Assembly: GCF_013283835.1 (NCBI RefSeq)
Contig: NZ_CP054052.1
Span: 992,001-1,056,000 of the forward strand
Length of the DNA: 64,000 nucleotides
From: Poseidonibacter lekithochrous
GTDB taxonomy: Bacteria > Campylobacterota > Campylobacteria > Campylobacterales > Arcobacteraceae
Direction: 5' to 3'
Shown: positions 1 through 10,883 of the stretch, piece after piece
How the letters are laid out: the number at the start of each line of letters is the position of its first letter
How positions within the stretch are numbered: position 1 is the first letter of the stretch
Made by a program: the position numbers and the translations under genes
Notes under the pieces: generated by a model
Databases searched by the model: none
Told to the model about the DNA's origin: nothing
Seen by the model: the letters and a program-made list of their open reading frames with translations, nothing else

Positions 1-262
1 AGAAAAACCAGATCCAAAAAATACACCATCAAATCTAGCTATTATAGGAAGATATATTTTAACCCCTGATATTTTCGATATCTTAAAAGCTACAAAACCA
101 GGAAAAGGTGGAGAGATTCAAATTACAGATGCCTTACTTGAGCAATCAAAACAAGGAAAAGTAATGGCATACAAATTTAAAGGTGATAGATTTGACTGTG
201 GTAGTATAGATGGTTTTGTAAAAGCTACAAACTATTTTTATGAAAAAGAGAGTAATATATAG
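1..262 (+). CDS. galU: UTP--glucose-1-phosphate uridylyltransferase, C-terminal end (partial)
   Basis: This is the last 86 codons of a gene that begins before the window; the reading frame starts at base 2 and stops with TAG at 260-262. The translation contains IIGRYILTPDIFDIL and GGEIQITDALLEQ, followed by FKGDRFDCGSIDGFVKA, which is the usual end of bacterial GalU. GalU makes UDP-glucose from UTP and glucose-1-phosphate in the cytoplasm. Its place beside pgi and at the head of the glycan locus fits a role in supplying precursors. The family call is secure even from this fragment. Confidence 0.9.
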   Translation, partial: EKPDPKNTPSNLAIIGRYILTPDIFDILKATKPGKGGEIQITDALLEQSKQGKVMAYKFKGDRFDCGSIDGFVKATNYFYEKESNI

Positions 263-263
263 T

Positions 264-1472
264 ATGTATTACAATAAGAACTTCTATCAAATTAAATCAA
301 ATAATGAGATATTTGACAAAATAGTAGAAGAAAAAAGTAGTGTTGGATATTATAAATTACCTTATCAAGATACTGTTTATATAAAAGAATTCTCAAAAAC
401 TGTAAAGCAAAAAGATATAGTAGTAGTTGGTATTGGTGGTAGTAGTCTGGGCACATACGCAATTCATCAGTTTTTGCAACATAAAGAAAATGATAAAAAA
501 CTTCATTTCCTAGAATCAACAGATCCATTAGATTTACAAAGAAGAATTAGTAAGATAGATTTAGAAGACGTACTTTTTATAATTATAAGTAAGTCAGGAA
601 CTACAATAGAAACAATAAGTATCTTAAAATATTTACACTGTATTACTAGAATTGACTCAAACAATACAGTATGTGTAACAGAAAATAATAGTAAATTAAA
701 TGATTTTGCAAAATCAAAAAACATAAAAACTTTTGAAATACCTAAAAATGTAGGTGGTCGATTCTCAGTATTCTCAAATGTAGGATTATTACCACTAGCT
801 ATTATGGGACTAGATATTGATAAACTGCTATCTGGATGTGCTGAAGTATCAAATAGCTTTTTTAATAAAAATGAGTATTTTGATACTTTGATGGAAAAAG
901 CTAGATTTATTGTTGAAAATAAAAGTAGATTTAATATAAATGTACTTTTTTCATATTCCTCATCTTTAGAGGGATTTAATAAGTGGTATGTACAACTATG
1001 GGGTGAAAGTCTAGGCAAAATCAATATTAATGGTACAAAACAAGCTCTAACACCAATAGGATTGATAGGACCTGTCGATCAACACTCTTTTCTTCAGCTA
1101 ATAATTGAAGGGAAAAGAGATAAAACAGTAACATTTATAAAAGTTGATGATTTTAAAAATGATATGAAAATACCTGAAATATCACTTGCTTACTTAGATG
1201 AATTAGATTATATAAATAATCTAGAATTTAAAGATCTAATAAATAAACAAGCGGATGCAACTATTAAAGCAATAGAAGATTTAGAAGATATCCCATGTGA
1301 TACAATCATCTTAAAATCACAAGATGAACATAGTATTGGAAAACTTATGTTTTCATATGAATTATTAACTTCTATTGTTGGAAGTTTTGTGCAGATTAAT
1401 TCATACGACCAACCAGGTGTTGAATCTGGTAAAATTATTTTAAAAAAAGTATTAAAAAAGAAAATTAAATGA
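264..1472 (+). CDS. pgi: Glucose-6-phosphate isomerase
   Basis: The enzyme interconverts glucose-6-phosphate and fructose-6-phosphate. The sequence shows the SIS-domain phosphate site [11 protein letters not shown], the motif [26 protein letters not shown] and a C-terminal QPGVESGK. About 402 residues is short compared with the 550-residue enterobacterial enzyme but normal for the compact forms of Campylobacterota. An in-frame ATG at 240 lies inside galU and has no ribosome site. I chose the ATG at 264, which lies two bases after the galU stop and has AAAGAGAG about ten bases upstream. The end overlaps wecB by four bases, so the genes are probably co-transcribed. Confidence 0.9.
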   Translation: MYYNKNFYQIKSNNEIFDKIVEEKSSVGYYKLPYQDTVYIKEFSKTVKQKDIVVVGIGGSSLGTYAIHQFLQHKENDKKLHFLESTDPLDLQRRISKIDLEDVLFIIISKSGTTIETISILKYLHCITRIDSNNTVCVTENNSKLNDFAKSKNIKTFEIPKNVGGRFSVFSNVGLLPLAIMGLDIDKLLSGCAEVSNSFFNKNEYFDTLMEKARFIVENKSRFNINVLFSYSSSLEGFNKWYVQLWGESLGKININGTKQALTPIGLIGPVDQHSFLQLIIEGKRDKTVTFIKVDDFKNDMKIPEISLAYLDELDYINNLEFKDLINKQADATIKAIEDLEDIPCDTIILKSQDEHSIGKLMFSYELLTSIVGSFVQINSYDQPGVESGKIILKKVLKKKIK

Positions 1473-2602
1473 AAAAAGTGCTAGTAGTGTTTGGAACAAG
1501 ACCAGAAGCAATTAAAATGGCACCATTGGTTAAAGAGTTTGAAAAAGCTAAAGATATTGAATTAAAAGTATGTGTAACAGCACAACATAGAGAGATGTTA
1601 GATCAAGTTCTTGAAATGTTTGATATCACACCTGATTATGATTTAAATATTATGAAACCAGGACAAGACCTTTTTGATGTGACAGCTAATGTTCTTTTAG
1701 GCCTAAAAGATGTATTAAGTGATTTTAATCCTGATATTGTATTAGTTCATGGAGATACTACAACTACAAGTGCTAGTAGTTTAGCAGCATTTTATAATAA
1801 AATAAAAGTAGGACACGTGGAAGCAGGTCTTAGAACAGGTGATTTACATAGCCCCTGGCCAGAAGAAGCAAATAGACAAATAACTGGAGTATTAGCTAAC
1901 TATCATTTTGTACCAACAACTACAAGTCAAAAAAATCTCCTAAAAGAAAATAAAGAACCTAAAAATATTATAGTAACAGGTAATACAGTAATTGATGCAT
2001 TATTTTTAGCTTTAAATAAGATTGAAAACAATAAAGAATTAAAAAGTACAATCTTAAAAAATATAAATAAACAATATAAAATAAATGAAGATAAAAAGCT
2101 TATCTTGGTAACAGGCCATAGGCGAGAAAACTTTGGGCAAGGATTTATTAATATTTGTGAATCTTTAAATACTCTTGCCTTAGATAATCCTGATATAGAT
2201 ATTGTATATCCAGTACATTTAAATCCAAATGTACAAAAGCCAGTAAAAGAATTATTGTCTAATACTACAAATATTTATCTAATAGAGCCATTACAATATG
2301 AAAGTTTTATTTATATGATGAATAAATCTTATTTTATTATAACTGATTCAGGTGGAGTTCAAGAAGAAGCTCCAAGTTTAGGTAAACCTGTACTTGTGAT
2401 GAGAAATACAACTGAAAGACCTGAAGCAGTTGAATCTGGGACTGTAAAGTTAGTTGGAACAAATTCAATATCTATTGTAAATGAAGCTCAAAAGCTTTTA
2501 GATAATGAAGTTGAATATGAAAGAATGAGTAAATCACATAACCCTTATGGTGATGGTAAAGCTTGTCAAAGAATTGTAGAATTTATTAAGGAAAGTAAAT
2601 AA
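1469..2602 (+). CDS. wecB: UDP-N-acetylglucosamine 2-epimerase, non-hydrolysing
   Basis: WecB interconverts UDP-GlcNAc and UDP-ManNAc in the cytoplasm. The protein has 377 residues, the family's usual length. It opens with [14 protein letters not shown] and carries [36 protein letters not shown] and a UDP-binding segment [16 protein letters not shown]. The ATG overlaps the pgi stop, and the stop shares one base with the wecC start. With wecC directly behind, the pair should make UDP-ManNAcA. The two NeuC paralogues downstream belong to the related hydrolysing family and are clearly different genes. Confidence 0.93.
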   Translation: MKKVLVVFGTRPEAIKMAPLVKEFEKAKDIELKVCVTAQHREMLDQVLEMFDITPDYDLNIMKPGQDLFDVTANVLLGLKDVLSDFNPDIVLVHGDTTTTSASSLAAFYNKIKVGHVEAGLRTGDLHSPWPEEANRQITGVLANYHFVPTTTSQKNLLKENKEPKNIIVTGNTVIDALFLALNKIENNKELKSTILKNINKQYKINEDKKLILVTGHRRENFGQGFINICESLNTLALDNPDIDIVYPVHLNPNVQKPVKELLSNTTNIYLIEPLQYESFIYMMNKSYFIITDSGGVQEEAPSLGKPVLVMRNTTERPEAVESGTVKLVGTNSISIVNEAQKLLDNEVEYERMSKSHNPYGDGKACQRIVEFIKESK

Positions 2603-3798
2603 TGAATAAAAAAGTTTGTGTAATAGGTTTGGGTTACATTGGCCTGCCAACTGCAGCACTTCTAGCAAACAGAGGATATCAAATTCATGGAGTTGATGTC
2701 GTACAATCAACAGTTGATACTATAAATGCTGGAAACATACATATCGTGGAACCTGATCTTGATACTTTCGTAAGAGCTGCTGTAAATAGTGGGAATTTGA
2801 AAGCGTCACTTACTCCTACTATTGCTGACGTATTTATTATCGCAGTTCCTACTCCTTTTCATAAAAACTATGTACCAAATGTAGATTATATTGTATCTGC
2901 AACAAAAGCGATAGCTCCATATGTAAAAGCTGAAGATATAGTAATTTTAGAATCTACTTCTCCAGTAGGTACTACTGAATTAGTAGAAAAAACACTTGAA
3001 GAAGAAGCTGTAGATACTTCAAAACTATATATAGCTCACTGTCCAGAGAGAGTACTTCCAGGACATATCATGAGAGAATTAGTTGAGAATGATAGAATAG
3101 TAGGTGGAACGACAAAAGAATCTACAGAAAAAACTGTAGAATTCTATAAAACTTTTGTATCAGGTGAAGTACTTTCAACAGATGCAAAGACTGCCGAGAT
3201 GGCAAAACTTACTGAAAATTCATTTAGAGATACAAATATTGCTTTTGCAAATGAATTATCAATTTTATGTGATAAGTTTAATATTGATGTATGGGAATTG
3301 ATTAAATTAACAAATAGGCACCCTAGGGTAAATGTACTACAACCAGGTGCTGGTGTAGGTGGACATTGTATTGCTGTGGACCCATGGTTTATTGTTCATG
3401 CCGGCGGAGCGGATGCTAAAATCATAAAAGCGGCAAGAGAAATCAATACTTATAAAACAGAATGGTCAATAGAAAAAATCAAAAATGTAGCACTTAGATT
3501 TGAAAAAAAGAATGGAAGAAAAGCAAAAGTTGCTTGTTTAGGTCTTGCATTTAAACCTGATATAGATGACTTAAGAGAATCACCTGCTTTATATATAGCA
3601 CAAACTTTAAAAAATCATGATTTTAAGGTACTTACAGTAGAGCCAAATATAACTTCACATAAAGTTTTTGAGATAATTGATTTTGAAACTGCAATAAATG
3701 ATGCTGATATTATAGTTTATCTAGTTGGGCATAAAGAGTTTAAAGGTATTAGAATATTTGGTAAAGAAGTGATAGATTTTTGTGGAATTAATAAATAA
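2602..3798 (+). CDS. wecC: UDP-N-acetyl-D-mannosamine dehydrogenase
   Basis: WecC oxidises UDP-ManNAc twice with NAD to give UDP-ManNAcA. The protein has 398 residues with an N-terminal Rossmann motif GLGYIGLPTAALLA, the segment ESTSPVGTTE and the catalytic-cysteine segment GAGVGGHCIAVDPWF. The C-terminal UDP-binding domain includes LGLAFKPDIDDLRESPA. The signatures HCPERVLPG and VGGHCIAVDPWFIV separate it from the TviB-like paralogue at 4841. It directly follows wecB, so ManNAcA is a likely residue of the glycan built here. Confidence 0.92.
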   Translation: MNKKVCVIGLGYIGLPTAALLANRGYQIHGVDVVQSTVDTINAGNIHIVEPDLDTFVRAAVNSGNLKASLTPTIADVFIIAVPTPFHKNYVPNVDYIVSATKAIAPYVKAEDIVILESTSPVGTTELVEKTLEEEAVDTSKLYIAHCPERVLPGHIMRELVENDRIVGGTTKESTEKTVEFYKTFVSGEVLSTDAKTAEMAKLTENSFRDTNIAFANELSILCDKFNIDVWELIKLTNRHPRVNVLQPGAGVGGHCIAVDPWFIVHAGGADAKIIKAAREINTYKTEWSIEKIKNVALRFEKKNGRKAKVACLGLAFKPDIDDLRESPALYIAQTLKNHDFKVLTVEPNITSHKVFEIIDFETAINDADIIVYLVGHKEFKGIRIFGKEVIDFCGINK

Positions 3799-3806
3799 GG
3801 TAAAAG

Positions 3807-4841
3807 ATGAAATTTAATAAAATAAAAGAAGAATTAAAAAGTAATCCAAAAACATGGCTTGTGACAGGATGTGCAGGATTTATAGGATCAAACCTAATAG
3901 AGACTCTTCTAAAATTAAACCAAAAAGTAGTTGGGTTAGACAATTTTTCTACAGGTTATCAATACAATTTAGATCATGTAGAAAATAGTATTTTAAAAGA
4001 TCAATGGTCCAACTTTTCTTTTATTAAAGGCGATATCTCAGACTATGAAACTTGTTTAAACTCTACCAAAAATGTAGATATAGTTCTAAATCAAGCAGCA
4101 TTAGGATCAGTACCAAGATCAATAGATAATCCAGTAATTTCAAATAACTCAAATGTAACTGGTTTTTTAAATATGATTACAGCTGCAAAAGAGAATAGTG
4201 TAAAAAGATTTGTATACGCTTCCTCATCGTCTGTATATGGCGATTCACAAGAACTACCAAAGGTAGAGACACGAACTGGAAATTTACTTTCTCCATATGC
4301 TGTTACAAAATATGTAAATGAACTATATATGGATGTATTTTACAAATGTTATGGATTTGAGTCTATAGGTCTTAGATACTTTAATGTATTTGGAAAAAGA
4401 CAAGATCCAAATGGAGCATATGCAGCAGTAATGCCAAAATGGATATCTGCTATGTTAAATGGGGAGGATGTATATATAAATGGAGATGGTGAAACATCTA
4501 GAGATTTTACATATATAGATAATGTAGTACAAGCTAATATTATGGCAGGTGTTACTACAAATACAGAAGCCTTTGCAAAAGCATATAATACAGCAGCAGG
4601 TGGAAGAGAAACATTAAACAATCTATTTGCTGCAATAAAAAATAGTCTTGAAGAAAATCTTCCAGAGCTAAAAATAAAAGATGCAATATATAGAGATTTC
4701 AGAGCAGGAGATATTAGACACTCAAATGCAAATATCGACCAAGCTAAAACACTTTTAGGATATGAGCCAACACATAACTTAGAAGAAGGACTACAAGAAT
4801 CACTAGCGTGGTACATAAATGATATAAAGGGAAGTAAATAA
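3807..4841 (+). CDS. wbpP: UDP-N-acetylglucosamine 4-epimerase (WbpP/TviC type)
   Basis: This extended short-chain dehydrogenase has 344 residues and matches the WbpP/TviC family closely: a leader of about 16 residues, then [39 protein letters not shown], the catalytic SSSVYGD with YAVTKYVNE, and [19 protein letters not shown]. The family epimerises C4 of UDP-GlcNAc or UDP-GlcNAcA to the galacto form. It sits immediately before a TviB/WbpO-type dehydrogenase, the same pairing as in Vi-antigen and Pseudomonas O6 loci, so UDP-GalNAcA is the expected product. AAGGTAAAAG precedes the ATG as ribosome site. Confidence 0.88.
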   Translation: MKFNKIKEELKSNPKTWLVTGCAGFIGSNLIETLLKLNQKVVGLDNFSTGYQYNLDHVENSILKDQWSNFSFIKGDISDYETCLNSTKNVDIVLNQAALGSVPRSIDNPVISNNSNVTGFLNMITAAKENSVKRFVYASSSSVYGDSQELPKVETRTGNLLSPYAVTKYVNELYMDVFYKCYGFESIGLRYFNVFGKRQDPNGAYAAVMPKWISAMLNGEDVYINGDGETSRDFTYIDNVVQANIMAGVTTNTEAFAKAYNTAAGGRETLNNLFAAIKNSLEENLPELKIKDAIYRDFRAGDIRHSNANIDQAKTLLGYEPTHNLEEGLQESLAWYINDIKGSK

Positions 4842-6091
4842 TGAATAATAAAATTTGTGTAATAGGTCTTGGATACGTAGGTCTACCATTATCAGCAGCT
4901 TTTTCTTCAAAATATGATGTAGTTGGATTAGATATTTATAAAGAAAGAATTGATGAATTATCTCGTGCATATGATAGAACTTTAGAGTTAAATGAATCAC
5001 AACTTCAAGAAGCAATAGATAATAATATTAAATTTACTTGTAATATTGATGATATTAAAGATTGTAATATTTATATTGTAACTGTTCCAACTCCTATTGA
5101 TAAAAATAAAAGACCAGATTTAACTCCTTTAATAAAAGCTAGTGAAACTGTAGGAAAAGTACTCAAAAAAGATGATATTGTAATTTATGAATCAACTGTT
5201 TACCCAGGTGCAACAGAAGAAGAATGTGTACCAGTACTTGAAAAATTCTCTTCTTTAAAATTTAATACTAATTTCTTCTGCGGATATTCTCCTGAGAGAA
5301 TTAATCCAGGTGATAAAGAACATACAGTTACAAAGATTTTAAAAGTAACTGCAGGTTCAACTCCAGAGATTGGTAAAAAAGTAGATGAATTATATGCATC
5401 TATTATCACAGCAGGTACTCACTTAGCACCTACTATTAAAGTGGCAGAAGCTGCAAAAGTAATTGAAAATAGCCAGCGAGATATTAATATTGCATTTGTA
5501 AATGAATTGTCAATTATCTTTAATAAACTTGGTATTAATACAAATGATGTTCTTGAAGCAGCTGGAACAAAATGGAACTTCTTAAAGTTTAAGCCAGGAT
5601 TAGTTGGTGGACATTGTATTGGTGTTGATCCATACTACTTAACACATAAAGCACAACAAGTAGGATATAACCCAGAGATTATCTTAGCAGGTAGAAGACT
5701 AAATGATAATATGGGAATATATGTAGCTAATCAAGTAATAAAACTTATGATTAAAAAAGGTCATAAAATAGAAGGATCTAATGTATTAATGTTAGGTATT
5801 ACTTTTAAAGAGAATTGTCCAGATATTAGAAACTCAAGAGTCATAGATGTAGTAGAAGAATTACAAGAATTTGGATGTAATATAGATGTATATGACCCAT
5901 GGGCAGATAAAGAAGAAGTTTGTCGAGAATACAGTTTAAATTTAGTAGATAATATTGACATAACAAAGTATGATGGGATTGTGGTGGCTGTTGCTCATGA
6001 TGAGTTTAAATCTTTAGATTTATCAAATATAAATGATACAGTTGTATTTGATATTAAATCAGTAGTAGATTATCAAGATGGGAGTTTATAA
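4841..6091 (+). CDS. wbpO: UDP-GlcNAc/GalNAc 6-dehydrogenase (TviB/WbpO type)
   Basis: This is a UDP-sugar dehydrogenase of the UDP-Glc/Man family with 416 residues. It has the Rossmann motif [13 protein letters not shown], the conserved [22 protein letters not shown], the catalytic-cysteine loop [18 protein letters not shown] and [17 protein letters not shown]. These signatures match the Vi-antigen TviB and Pseudomonas WbpO branch rather than WecC. It overlaps the wbpP-like epimerase stop by one base, and its own stop shares one base with neuB. The inferred product is UDP-GlcNAcA or UDP-GalNAcA; which one is made first cannot be told from sequence alone. Confidence 0.88.
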   Translation: MNNKICVIGLGYVGLPLSAAFSSKYDVVGLDIYKERIDELSRAYDRTLELNESQLQEAIDNNIKFTCNIDDIKDCNIYIVTVPTPIDKNKRPDLTPLIKASETVGKVLKKDDIVIYESTVYPGATEEECVPVLEKFSSLKFNTNFFCGYSPERINPGDKEHTVTKILKVTAGSTPEIGKKVDELYASIITAGTHLAPTIKVAEAAKVIENSQRDINIAFVNELSIIFNKLGINTNDVLEAAGTKWNFLKFKPGLVGGHCIGVDPYYLTHKAQQVGYNPEIILAGRRLNDNMGIYVANQVIKLMIKKGHKIEGSNVLMLGITFKENCPDIRNSRVIDVVEELQEFGCNIDVYDPWADKEEVCREYSLNLVDNIDITKYDGIVVAVAHDEFKSLDLSNINDTVVFDIKSVVDYQDGSL

Positions 6092-7122
6092 TGCAGATAG
6101 AAAATAGGAAAATAGGATTAACTCATTCTCCTTTAGTTATTGTAGAAATTGGGATAAATCATGAAGGCTCATTAGAAGTTGCATTCGATATGGTAGATGC
6201 AGCTTGGAAGTCTGGTGCAGAAGTTATTAAACACCAAACACATGTAGTTGAAGATGAAATGAGTAAGGAAGCTAAAAATGTTATTCCTGGTAATGCAACT
6301 GAGTCTATATATTCAATTATGGAAAGATGTTCTTTAAGTGAATCCGATGAAATTAAATTAAAAAAATATGTTGAGTCTAAAGGGATGATTTTTATTAGTA
6401 CACCTTTTTCAAGAGCTGCAGCAAATAGACTTGAAAGAATGAATGTAAGTTCTTATAAGATTGGTTCAGGAGAATGTAATAATTACCCTCTTATTGAACA
6501 TGTAGCTTCTTTTGGTAAGCCCATGATTGTCAGTACAGGTATGAATGATATTGAATCTATTAGGAAAACTGTTAATATTTTAGAAGAATATAATATCAGT
6601 TATGCTTTGCTTCACACAACTAATCTTTATCCTACACCTATAAATTTAGTTAGATTAGGTGCAATGGTTGAACTTCAAAAAGAATTTCCTAATGCTATTA
6701 TTGGATTATCTGATCATACAACATCAAACAGAGCTTGCTTTGCTGCAACAGCATTAGGAGCAAATATTTTAGAAAGACATTTTACAGATAAAATGGAAAG
6801 AACAGGTCCTGATATAATTAACTCAATGGATCCTATAGCTTTGAAAGAACTTATAGTTGGAAGTGATGAAATATCACGAATGAGGGGTGGAAAAAAAGAA
6901 GCTGCGAAAGAAGAACAAATTACGATAGATTTTGCTTTTGCTACTGTTGTTACCATAGCTAAAATTAAAAAAGGGGAAGTTCTTACTTCTGAAAACCTTT
7001 GGGTAAAAAGACCTGGGACAGGTGAAATATTAGCTGAAAATTATAAAACTTTACTTGGTAAGAAAGTTAATAAAGATATTGAAGCTGATACTCATTTATT
7101 TTGGAATGATATTAATGACTAA
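6091..7122 (+). CDS. neuB: N-acetylneuraminate/legionaminate synthase, first copy
   Basis: NeuB-family synthases condense phosphoenolpyruvate with a ManNAc-type sugar to form a nine-carbon nonulosonic acid. The 343-residue protein has the TIM-barrel start [49 protein letters not shown] and LERHFTDK. The C-terminal antifreeze-like SAF domain spans about residues 285-340 ([19 protein letters not shown]). The exact substrate, ManNAc or the 2,4-diacetamido sugar of the legionaminate route, cannot be read from sequence. It heads nonulosonate set 1 and overlaps neuC by eight bases. Confidence 0.88.
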   Translation: MQIENRKIGLTHSPLVIVEIGINHEGSLEVAFDMVDAAWKSGAEVIKHQTHVVEDEMSKEAKNVIPGNATESIYSIMERCSLSESDEIKLKKYVESKGMIFISTPFSRAAANRLERMNVSSYKIGSGECNNYPLIEHVASFGKPMIVSTGMNDIESIRKTVNILEEYNISYALLHTTNLYPTPINLVRLGAMVELQKEFPNAIIGLSDHTTSNRACFAATALGANILERHFTDKMERTGPDIINSMDPIALKELIVGSDEISRMRGGKKEAAKEEQITIDFAFATVVTIAKIKKGEVLTSENLWVKRPGTGEILAENYKTLLGKKVNKDIEADTHLFWNDIND

Positions 7123-8260
7123 AAGAAAAATTGTTTTCTTAACAGGTACAAGAGCTGATTTTGGAAAACTAAAATCATTAATTAAAATTACGCAAAATGA
7201 TGCAAAATTAGATGTCCACATTTTTGCTACAGGAATGCATCTAAATTCTAAATATGGAAAAACTGTAGATGAAATTTATAAATCTGGATTTAAAAATATT
7301 TATCAATATATAAATCATGATACAGTTGAGCATATGGATAGAACATTAGCTAAAACTGTAGATGGATTTTCGCATTATATAGCAGAATTGAAACCTGACT
7401 TAATAATTGTTCATGGGGATAGAGTTGAAGCTTTAGCTGGTGCAATTGTTGGTAGTATGAATAATATATTAGTTGCTCATATTGAGGGTGGTGAAATATC
7501 TGGTACAATCGATGAACTAATTAGGCATTCTGTAAGTAAATTATCTCATATTCATTTAGTATCAAATGAAGAAGCAAAAAAAAGGCTAATTCAATTAGGT
7601 GAATTTGGAAATTCCATTTTTGTTTTGGGTTCGCCAGATCTTGATCTAATGGATTCTAGAAGTTTACCATCATTAACTGAAGTAAAAGAATATTATAATA
7701 TTAAATTTGATAAATTTTCGATTGCAATGTTTCATCCTGTTACTACAGAATATGATAAAATTCAAGAATATACATACAATTTTACTAAAGCATTAATTGC
7801 AAGTGGGCTAAATTATATAGTAATATATCCAAATAATGATTTAGGTAGTATTGAAATATTGAATGAATATAAAATATTTAATAACAATAAAAAAATAAAA
7901 TTATACCCATCTTTAAGATTTGAGTATTTTTTAACGCTTTTAAAAAATTCTGAGTTTATGATAGGTAATTCAAGTGCTGGTGTACGAGAAGCGCCTTATT
8001 ATAACGTATCTACAATTGATGTAGGTACAAGGCAAAATAATAGAGTTAAATTATCTTCTGTATTCAATTGTAATTATAGTTTCAATTCTATAATAAATTC
8101 GATTAATACAGTAAAAAATATAAAACATAAATTCTTAGAAGATAAAGATTATTTTGGAAAAGGAAAAAGTGATAAATTATTGCTGGAGTTAATTAATTCT
8201 AATAAAATATGGAAAATTAATCACCAAAAACAATTTCAGGAGATAAATATTAATGAATAA
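7115..8260 (+). CDS. neuC: UDP-GlcNAc 2-epimerase, hydrolysing (NeuC/LegG family), first copy
   Basis: NeuC releases ManNAc, or LegG the diacetamido analogue, from the UDP-sugar as acceptor for NeuB. The protein starts [18 protein letters not shown], then carries [37 protein letters not shown] and GTRQNNRV, all typical of the family. An open frame extends upstream to 7055 inside neuB, but I place the start at the ATG at 7115 (381 residues) because the Rossmann strand begins immediately and GGAA lies nine bases before it. A second, divergent neuC lies at 15429. Confidence 0.87.
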   Translation: MTKRKIVFLTGTRADFGKLKSLIKITQNDAKLDVHIFATGMHLNSKYGKTVDEIYKSGFKNIYQYINHDTVEHMDRTLAKTVDGFSHYIAELKPDLIIVHGDRVEALAGAIVGSMNNILVAHIEGGEISGTIDELIRHSVSKLSHIHLVSNEEAKKRLIQLGEFGNSIFVLGSPDLDLMDSRSLPSLTEVKEYYNIKFDKFSIAMFHPVTTEYDKIQEYTYNFTKALIASGLNYIVIYPNNDLGSIEILNEYKIFNNNKKIKLYPSLRFEYFLTLLKNSEFMIGNSSAGVREAPYYNVSTIDVGTRQNNRVKLSSVFNCNYSFNSIINSINTVKNIKHKFLEDKDYFGKGKSDKLLLELINSNKIWKINHQKQFQEININE

Positions 8261-9011
8261 AATAAGAGTTATTTCACGAATTGATGTAAAAAATGAATTT
8301 GTTATTAAAGGAATACATCTTGAGGGTTTACGTAAAGTAGGTGATCCAAATATACTTGCTAAAAAATATTATGATGAGGGTATAGATGAAATAGTTTTTA
8401 TGGATGCTGTTGCTGCTTACTATGATAGAAATAGTTTAAGCCATATAATTGAAAAAGCTTGTAAAGATGTATTTGTTCCAATTACAGTTGGGGGAGGTAT
8501 TAGAACAATTAATGATATATCAAATGCATTGAAGGTTGGTGCAGATAAAATTGCAATTAATACAAAGGCTGTGCAAGATCCTGAGTTTATAAAAAAAGCT
8601 TCTGAAATATTTGGTAGTCAATGTATTGTATCTTCAATAGTATCAAAAAAAATCGATTCTAATAAATGGGAAGTTTATATTGATAACGGTCGGGAACCAA
8701 CTGGCATTGACGTATTAGAATGGGCAAAAAAAGTTGAAGAGTTAGGTTCAGGTGAAATAATGTTAACTTCAATAGACAAAGAGGGAACAAAAAGAGGTTT
8801 TGATATTGAATTAAATAAAGCTGTTTCTGAAATTGTATCTATTCCTGTTATTTCTAGTGGTGGAATGGGCAAATTAAATGATGCGGTTGATTTATTAAAG
8901 AAAACAAAAGTTGATGCAATTTCTATCGCTTCTGTTTTGCATTATAATATAGAATCTATTTCTGAAATTAAGAATAACTTAATAGATAATAACATAAAGG
9001 TTAGATTTTGA
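8253..9011 (+). CDS. hisF: HisF-like cyclase subunit for sugar amidination
   Basis: This 252-residue TIM barrel belongs to the HisF family: RVISRIDVKNEFVIKG at the start, PITVGGGIRTINDI, DKIAINTKAV and ISSGGMGKLND. In histidine synthesis HisF works with HisH. A HisF/HisH pair beside a PseA/WbpG amidotransferase, as here, is known from Pseudomonas O-antigen loci, where the pair supplies ammonia to turn an N-acetyl group into an acetamidino group. No other histidine genes are near, so I infer the glycan role. AGGAG lies about a dozen bases before the ATG, which overlaps neuC by eight bases. Confidence 0.85.
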   Translation: MNKIRVISRIDVKNEFVIKGIHLEGLRKVGDPNILAKKYYDEGIDEIVFMDAVAAYYDRNSLSHIIEKACKDVFVPITVGGGIRTINDISNALKVGADKIAINTKAVQDPEFIKKASEIFGSQCIVSSIVSKKIDSNKWEVYIDNGREPTGIDVLEWAKKVEELGSGEIMLTSIDKEGTKRGFDIELNKAVSEIVSIPVISSGGMGKLNDAVDLLKKTKVDAISIASVLHYNIESISEIKNNLIDNNIKVRF

Positions 9012-9655
9012 AAATAGTTGTTATAGATTATGATATAGGAAATGTAAAAAGTATAATTAATGCGTTGGAAAATATCGGTATTACTCCACAATTAACAAAT
9101 GAGAGAAATGAAATATTAAAAGCTGATGCAGTGATTTTGCCAGGTGTTGGGGCTTTTAAACATGGAATGGAAAATCTTAAGAAATACGAGCTTATTGAAA
9201 GTTTACTAGACTTTATTAAGTTAGATAAGCCTTTTCTTGGCATTTGTCTTGGAATGCAAATGCTACTTGAAGAAAGTGAAGAATTCGGAATAACAAAAGG
9301 ATTATCTGTAATAGAAGGTAAAATAAAAAAACTACCAGTTAAAAATTTGAATTTTGAAAAACTACCGCATGTTAGTTGGAATGAAATAAGAAATAAAAAT
9401 AATAATTGGAAAAATACAATTTTAAATGATATCGGTGAATATAGTGACATGTATTTTGTTCATAGTTTTGTAGCTATGCCAAAAAATGAAAATGATATAT
9501 TATCAACAACTCTATATTCTGATTATGAATTTGTATCATCATTAAAAAAAGGAAATGTTTACGGTTGTCAATTTCATCCTGAAAAAAGTGGTGAAATTGG
9601 TTTGAAAATATTAAAAAATTTTGTAAATATATGTAAAGGAAAATATAATGGCTGA
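9008..9655 (+). CDS. hisH: HisH-like glutamine amidotransferase subunit
   Basis: This class I glutaminase has 215 residues. It has VVIDYDIGNVKSI at the start, VILPGVGAFKHGMENL, the nucleophile loop FLGICLGMQMLL (the cysteine of GICLGMQ), and the C-terminal triad region GCQFHPEKSGEIG with His and Glu. It hydrolyses glutamine and should pass ammonia to HisF. The start is TTG at 9008, overlapping the hisF stop in the pattern TTGA. The position between hisF and pseA supports a dedicated amidination complex rather than histidine synthesis. Confidence 0.87.
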   Translation: MKIVVIDYDIGNVKSIINALENIGITPQLTNERNEILKADAVILPGVGAFKHGMENLKKYELIESLLDFIKLDKPFLGICLGMQMLLEESEEFGITKGLSVIEGKIKKLPVKNLNFEKLPHVSWNEIRNKNNNWKNTILNDIGEYSDMYFVHSFVAMPKNENDILSTTLYSDYEFVSSLKKGNVYGCQFHPEKSGEIGLKILKNFVNICKGKYNG

Positions 9656-10883
9656 GAAACTAGAAGCTTACTACGGCTTACCAAATGAGGTGAAATTTTG
9701 TAAGAAATGTGTAATTTCAAACCAAAGACCAAGCTCAACTGTTGAGTTTAAAAATGAAAAAGGTGAAAAGAAAAAAGTAATAAACTTTAATGACGAAGGT
9801 GTTTGTTCTGCTTGTGTATACCATGAAGAGAAAGAAGAAGGTATTAATTGGAATGAAAGGGAAGATAAATTAGAAGAACTACTATCTAAATTTAGAAGTA
9901 CAGATGGGTCATATGATGTAATTGTTCCTGGTAGTGGAGGTAAGGATAGTGCTTATACTGCACATGTTCTAAAATATAAATATGGAATGAACCCTTTGAC
10001 AGTTACTTGGGCACCACATCTATATACAGATATTGGTTGGAAAAATATGCAAGAATGGATGCACACAGGAGGGTTAGATAATATTTTATATACTCCTAAT
10101 GGAAAACTACATAAAGAAATGACAAGGAATGCTTTTCATAATTTATTACATCCTTTTCAGCCTTTTATTGTTGGTCAAAGAATTATTGGTCCTGCTATGG
10201 CTAAAAAATTTGGTGTTCAACTTGTAATGTATGGTGAAAATCAAGCTGAATATGGTAATGCTATTGAAGAAAATACTAATCCTATTATGAATATGGACTT
10301 TTTCTCTTCTGAAGATGCCTTGGAAATGAAGTTTGGGGGTATCTCTATGCAAGAATATATAGATACAGGTAGATATTCAAAAGATGATTTTGCACCTTAT
10401 ATTGCTCCAGATAAAAAAGATTTAGTTGAATCTGGCGTTGAAGTACATTATTTAGGTTATTATCTTAAATGGGATCCTCAAGAATGTTACTATTATGCGG
10501 TAGATAATACAGGTTTCCAAGCAAATCCTGTTAGAACAGAAGGAAGTTACTCAAAGTATAGTAGTATTGATGATAAAATTGATCCCTTTCATTATCTTAC
10601 AACTTTGATTAAGTTTGGAATTGGAAGATGTACATATGATGCTGCTCAAGAAGTTAGAAATGGTAAAATAACTAGAGAAGAAGCTGCATATTTAGTTAAA
10701 AAATATGATACAGAATTTCCTGATAAATATTTTGAGGAATTTTTGGAATATATTGATTCTACTGAGGAAGAATTTTGGGAGACAATGAATAGTCATAGAT
10801 CTCCTCATATTTGGAAAAAAGTAGGTGAAGATTGGAAATTAAGACATACAGTTAATAATGATGGTATAGATGACAAAAAGTAG
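9648..10883 (+). CDS. pseA: N-acetyl sugar amidotransferase (PseA/WbpG family)
   Basis: The protein has 411 residues. An N-terminal zinc-type pair, FCKKCVIS and GVCSACVYH, precedes a PP-loop ATP pyrophosphatase motif VPGSGGKDSAYTAHVL near residue 90. Later segments MYGENQAEYG and GYYLKWDPQECYYYA are typical of the family. PseA and WbpG convert N-acetyl to N-acetimidoyl groups on sugars, using ammonia from HisH/HisF. Its place between neuC and neuA suggests the target is the set 1 nonulosonic acid, although the ManNAcA-type sugars made upstream cannot be excluded. It overlaps hisH by eight bases. Confidence 0.85.
   Translation: MAEKLEAYYGLPNEVKFCKKCVISNQRPSSTVEFKNEKGEKKKVINFNDEGVCSACVYHEEKEEGINWNEREDKLEELLSKFRSTDGSYDVIVPGSGGKDSAYTAHVLKYKYGMNPLTVTWAPHLYTDIGWKNMQEWMHTGGLDNILYTPNGKLHKEMTRNAFHNLLHPFQPFIVGQRIIGPAMAKKFGVQLVMYGENQAEYGNAIEENTNPIMNMDFFSSEDALEMKFGGISMQEYIDTGRYSKDDFAPYIAPDKKDLVESGVEVHYLGYYLKWDPQECYYYAVDNTGFQANPVRTEGSYSKYSSIDDKIDPFHYLTTLIKFGIGRCTYDAAQEVRNGKITREEAAYLVKKYDTEFPDKYFEEFLEYIDSTEEEFWETMNSHRSPHIWKKVGEDWKLRHTVNNDGIDDKK

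Noticed and set aside
503-1024. Long minus-strand frames inside pgi, wbpP-like, trpB and other genes
   Set aside because: They lie opposite well-supported genes, have odd amino-acid composition and lack ribosome sites. They are shadows of codon use on the plus strand.
8253-9655. hisF and hisH as part of a histidine biosynthesis operon
   Set aside because: No other his genes are near, and the pair is enclosed by neuC and pseA, which fits the sugar amidination role better.
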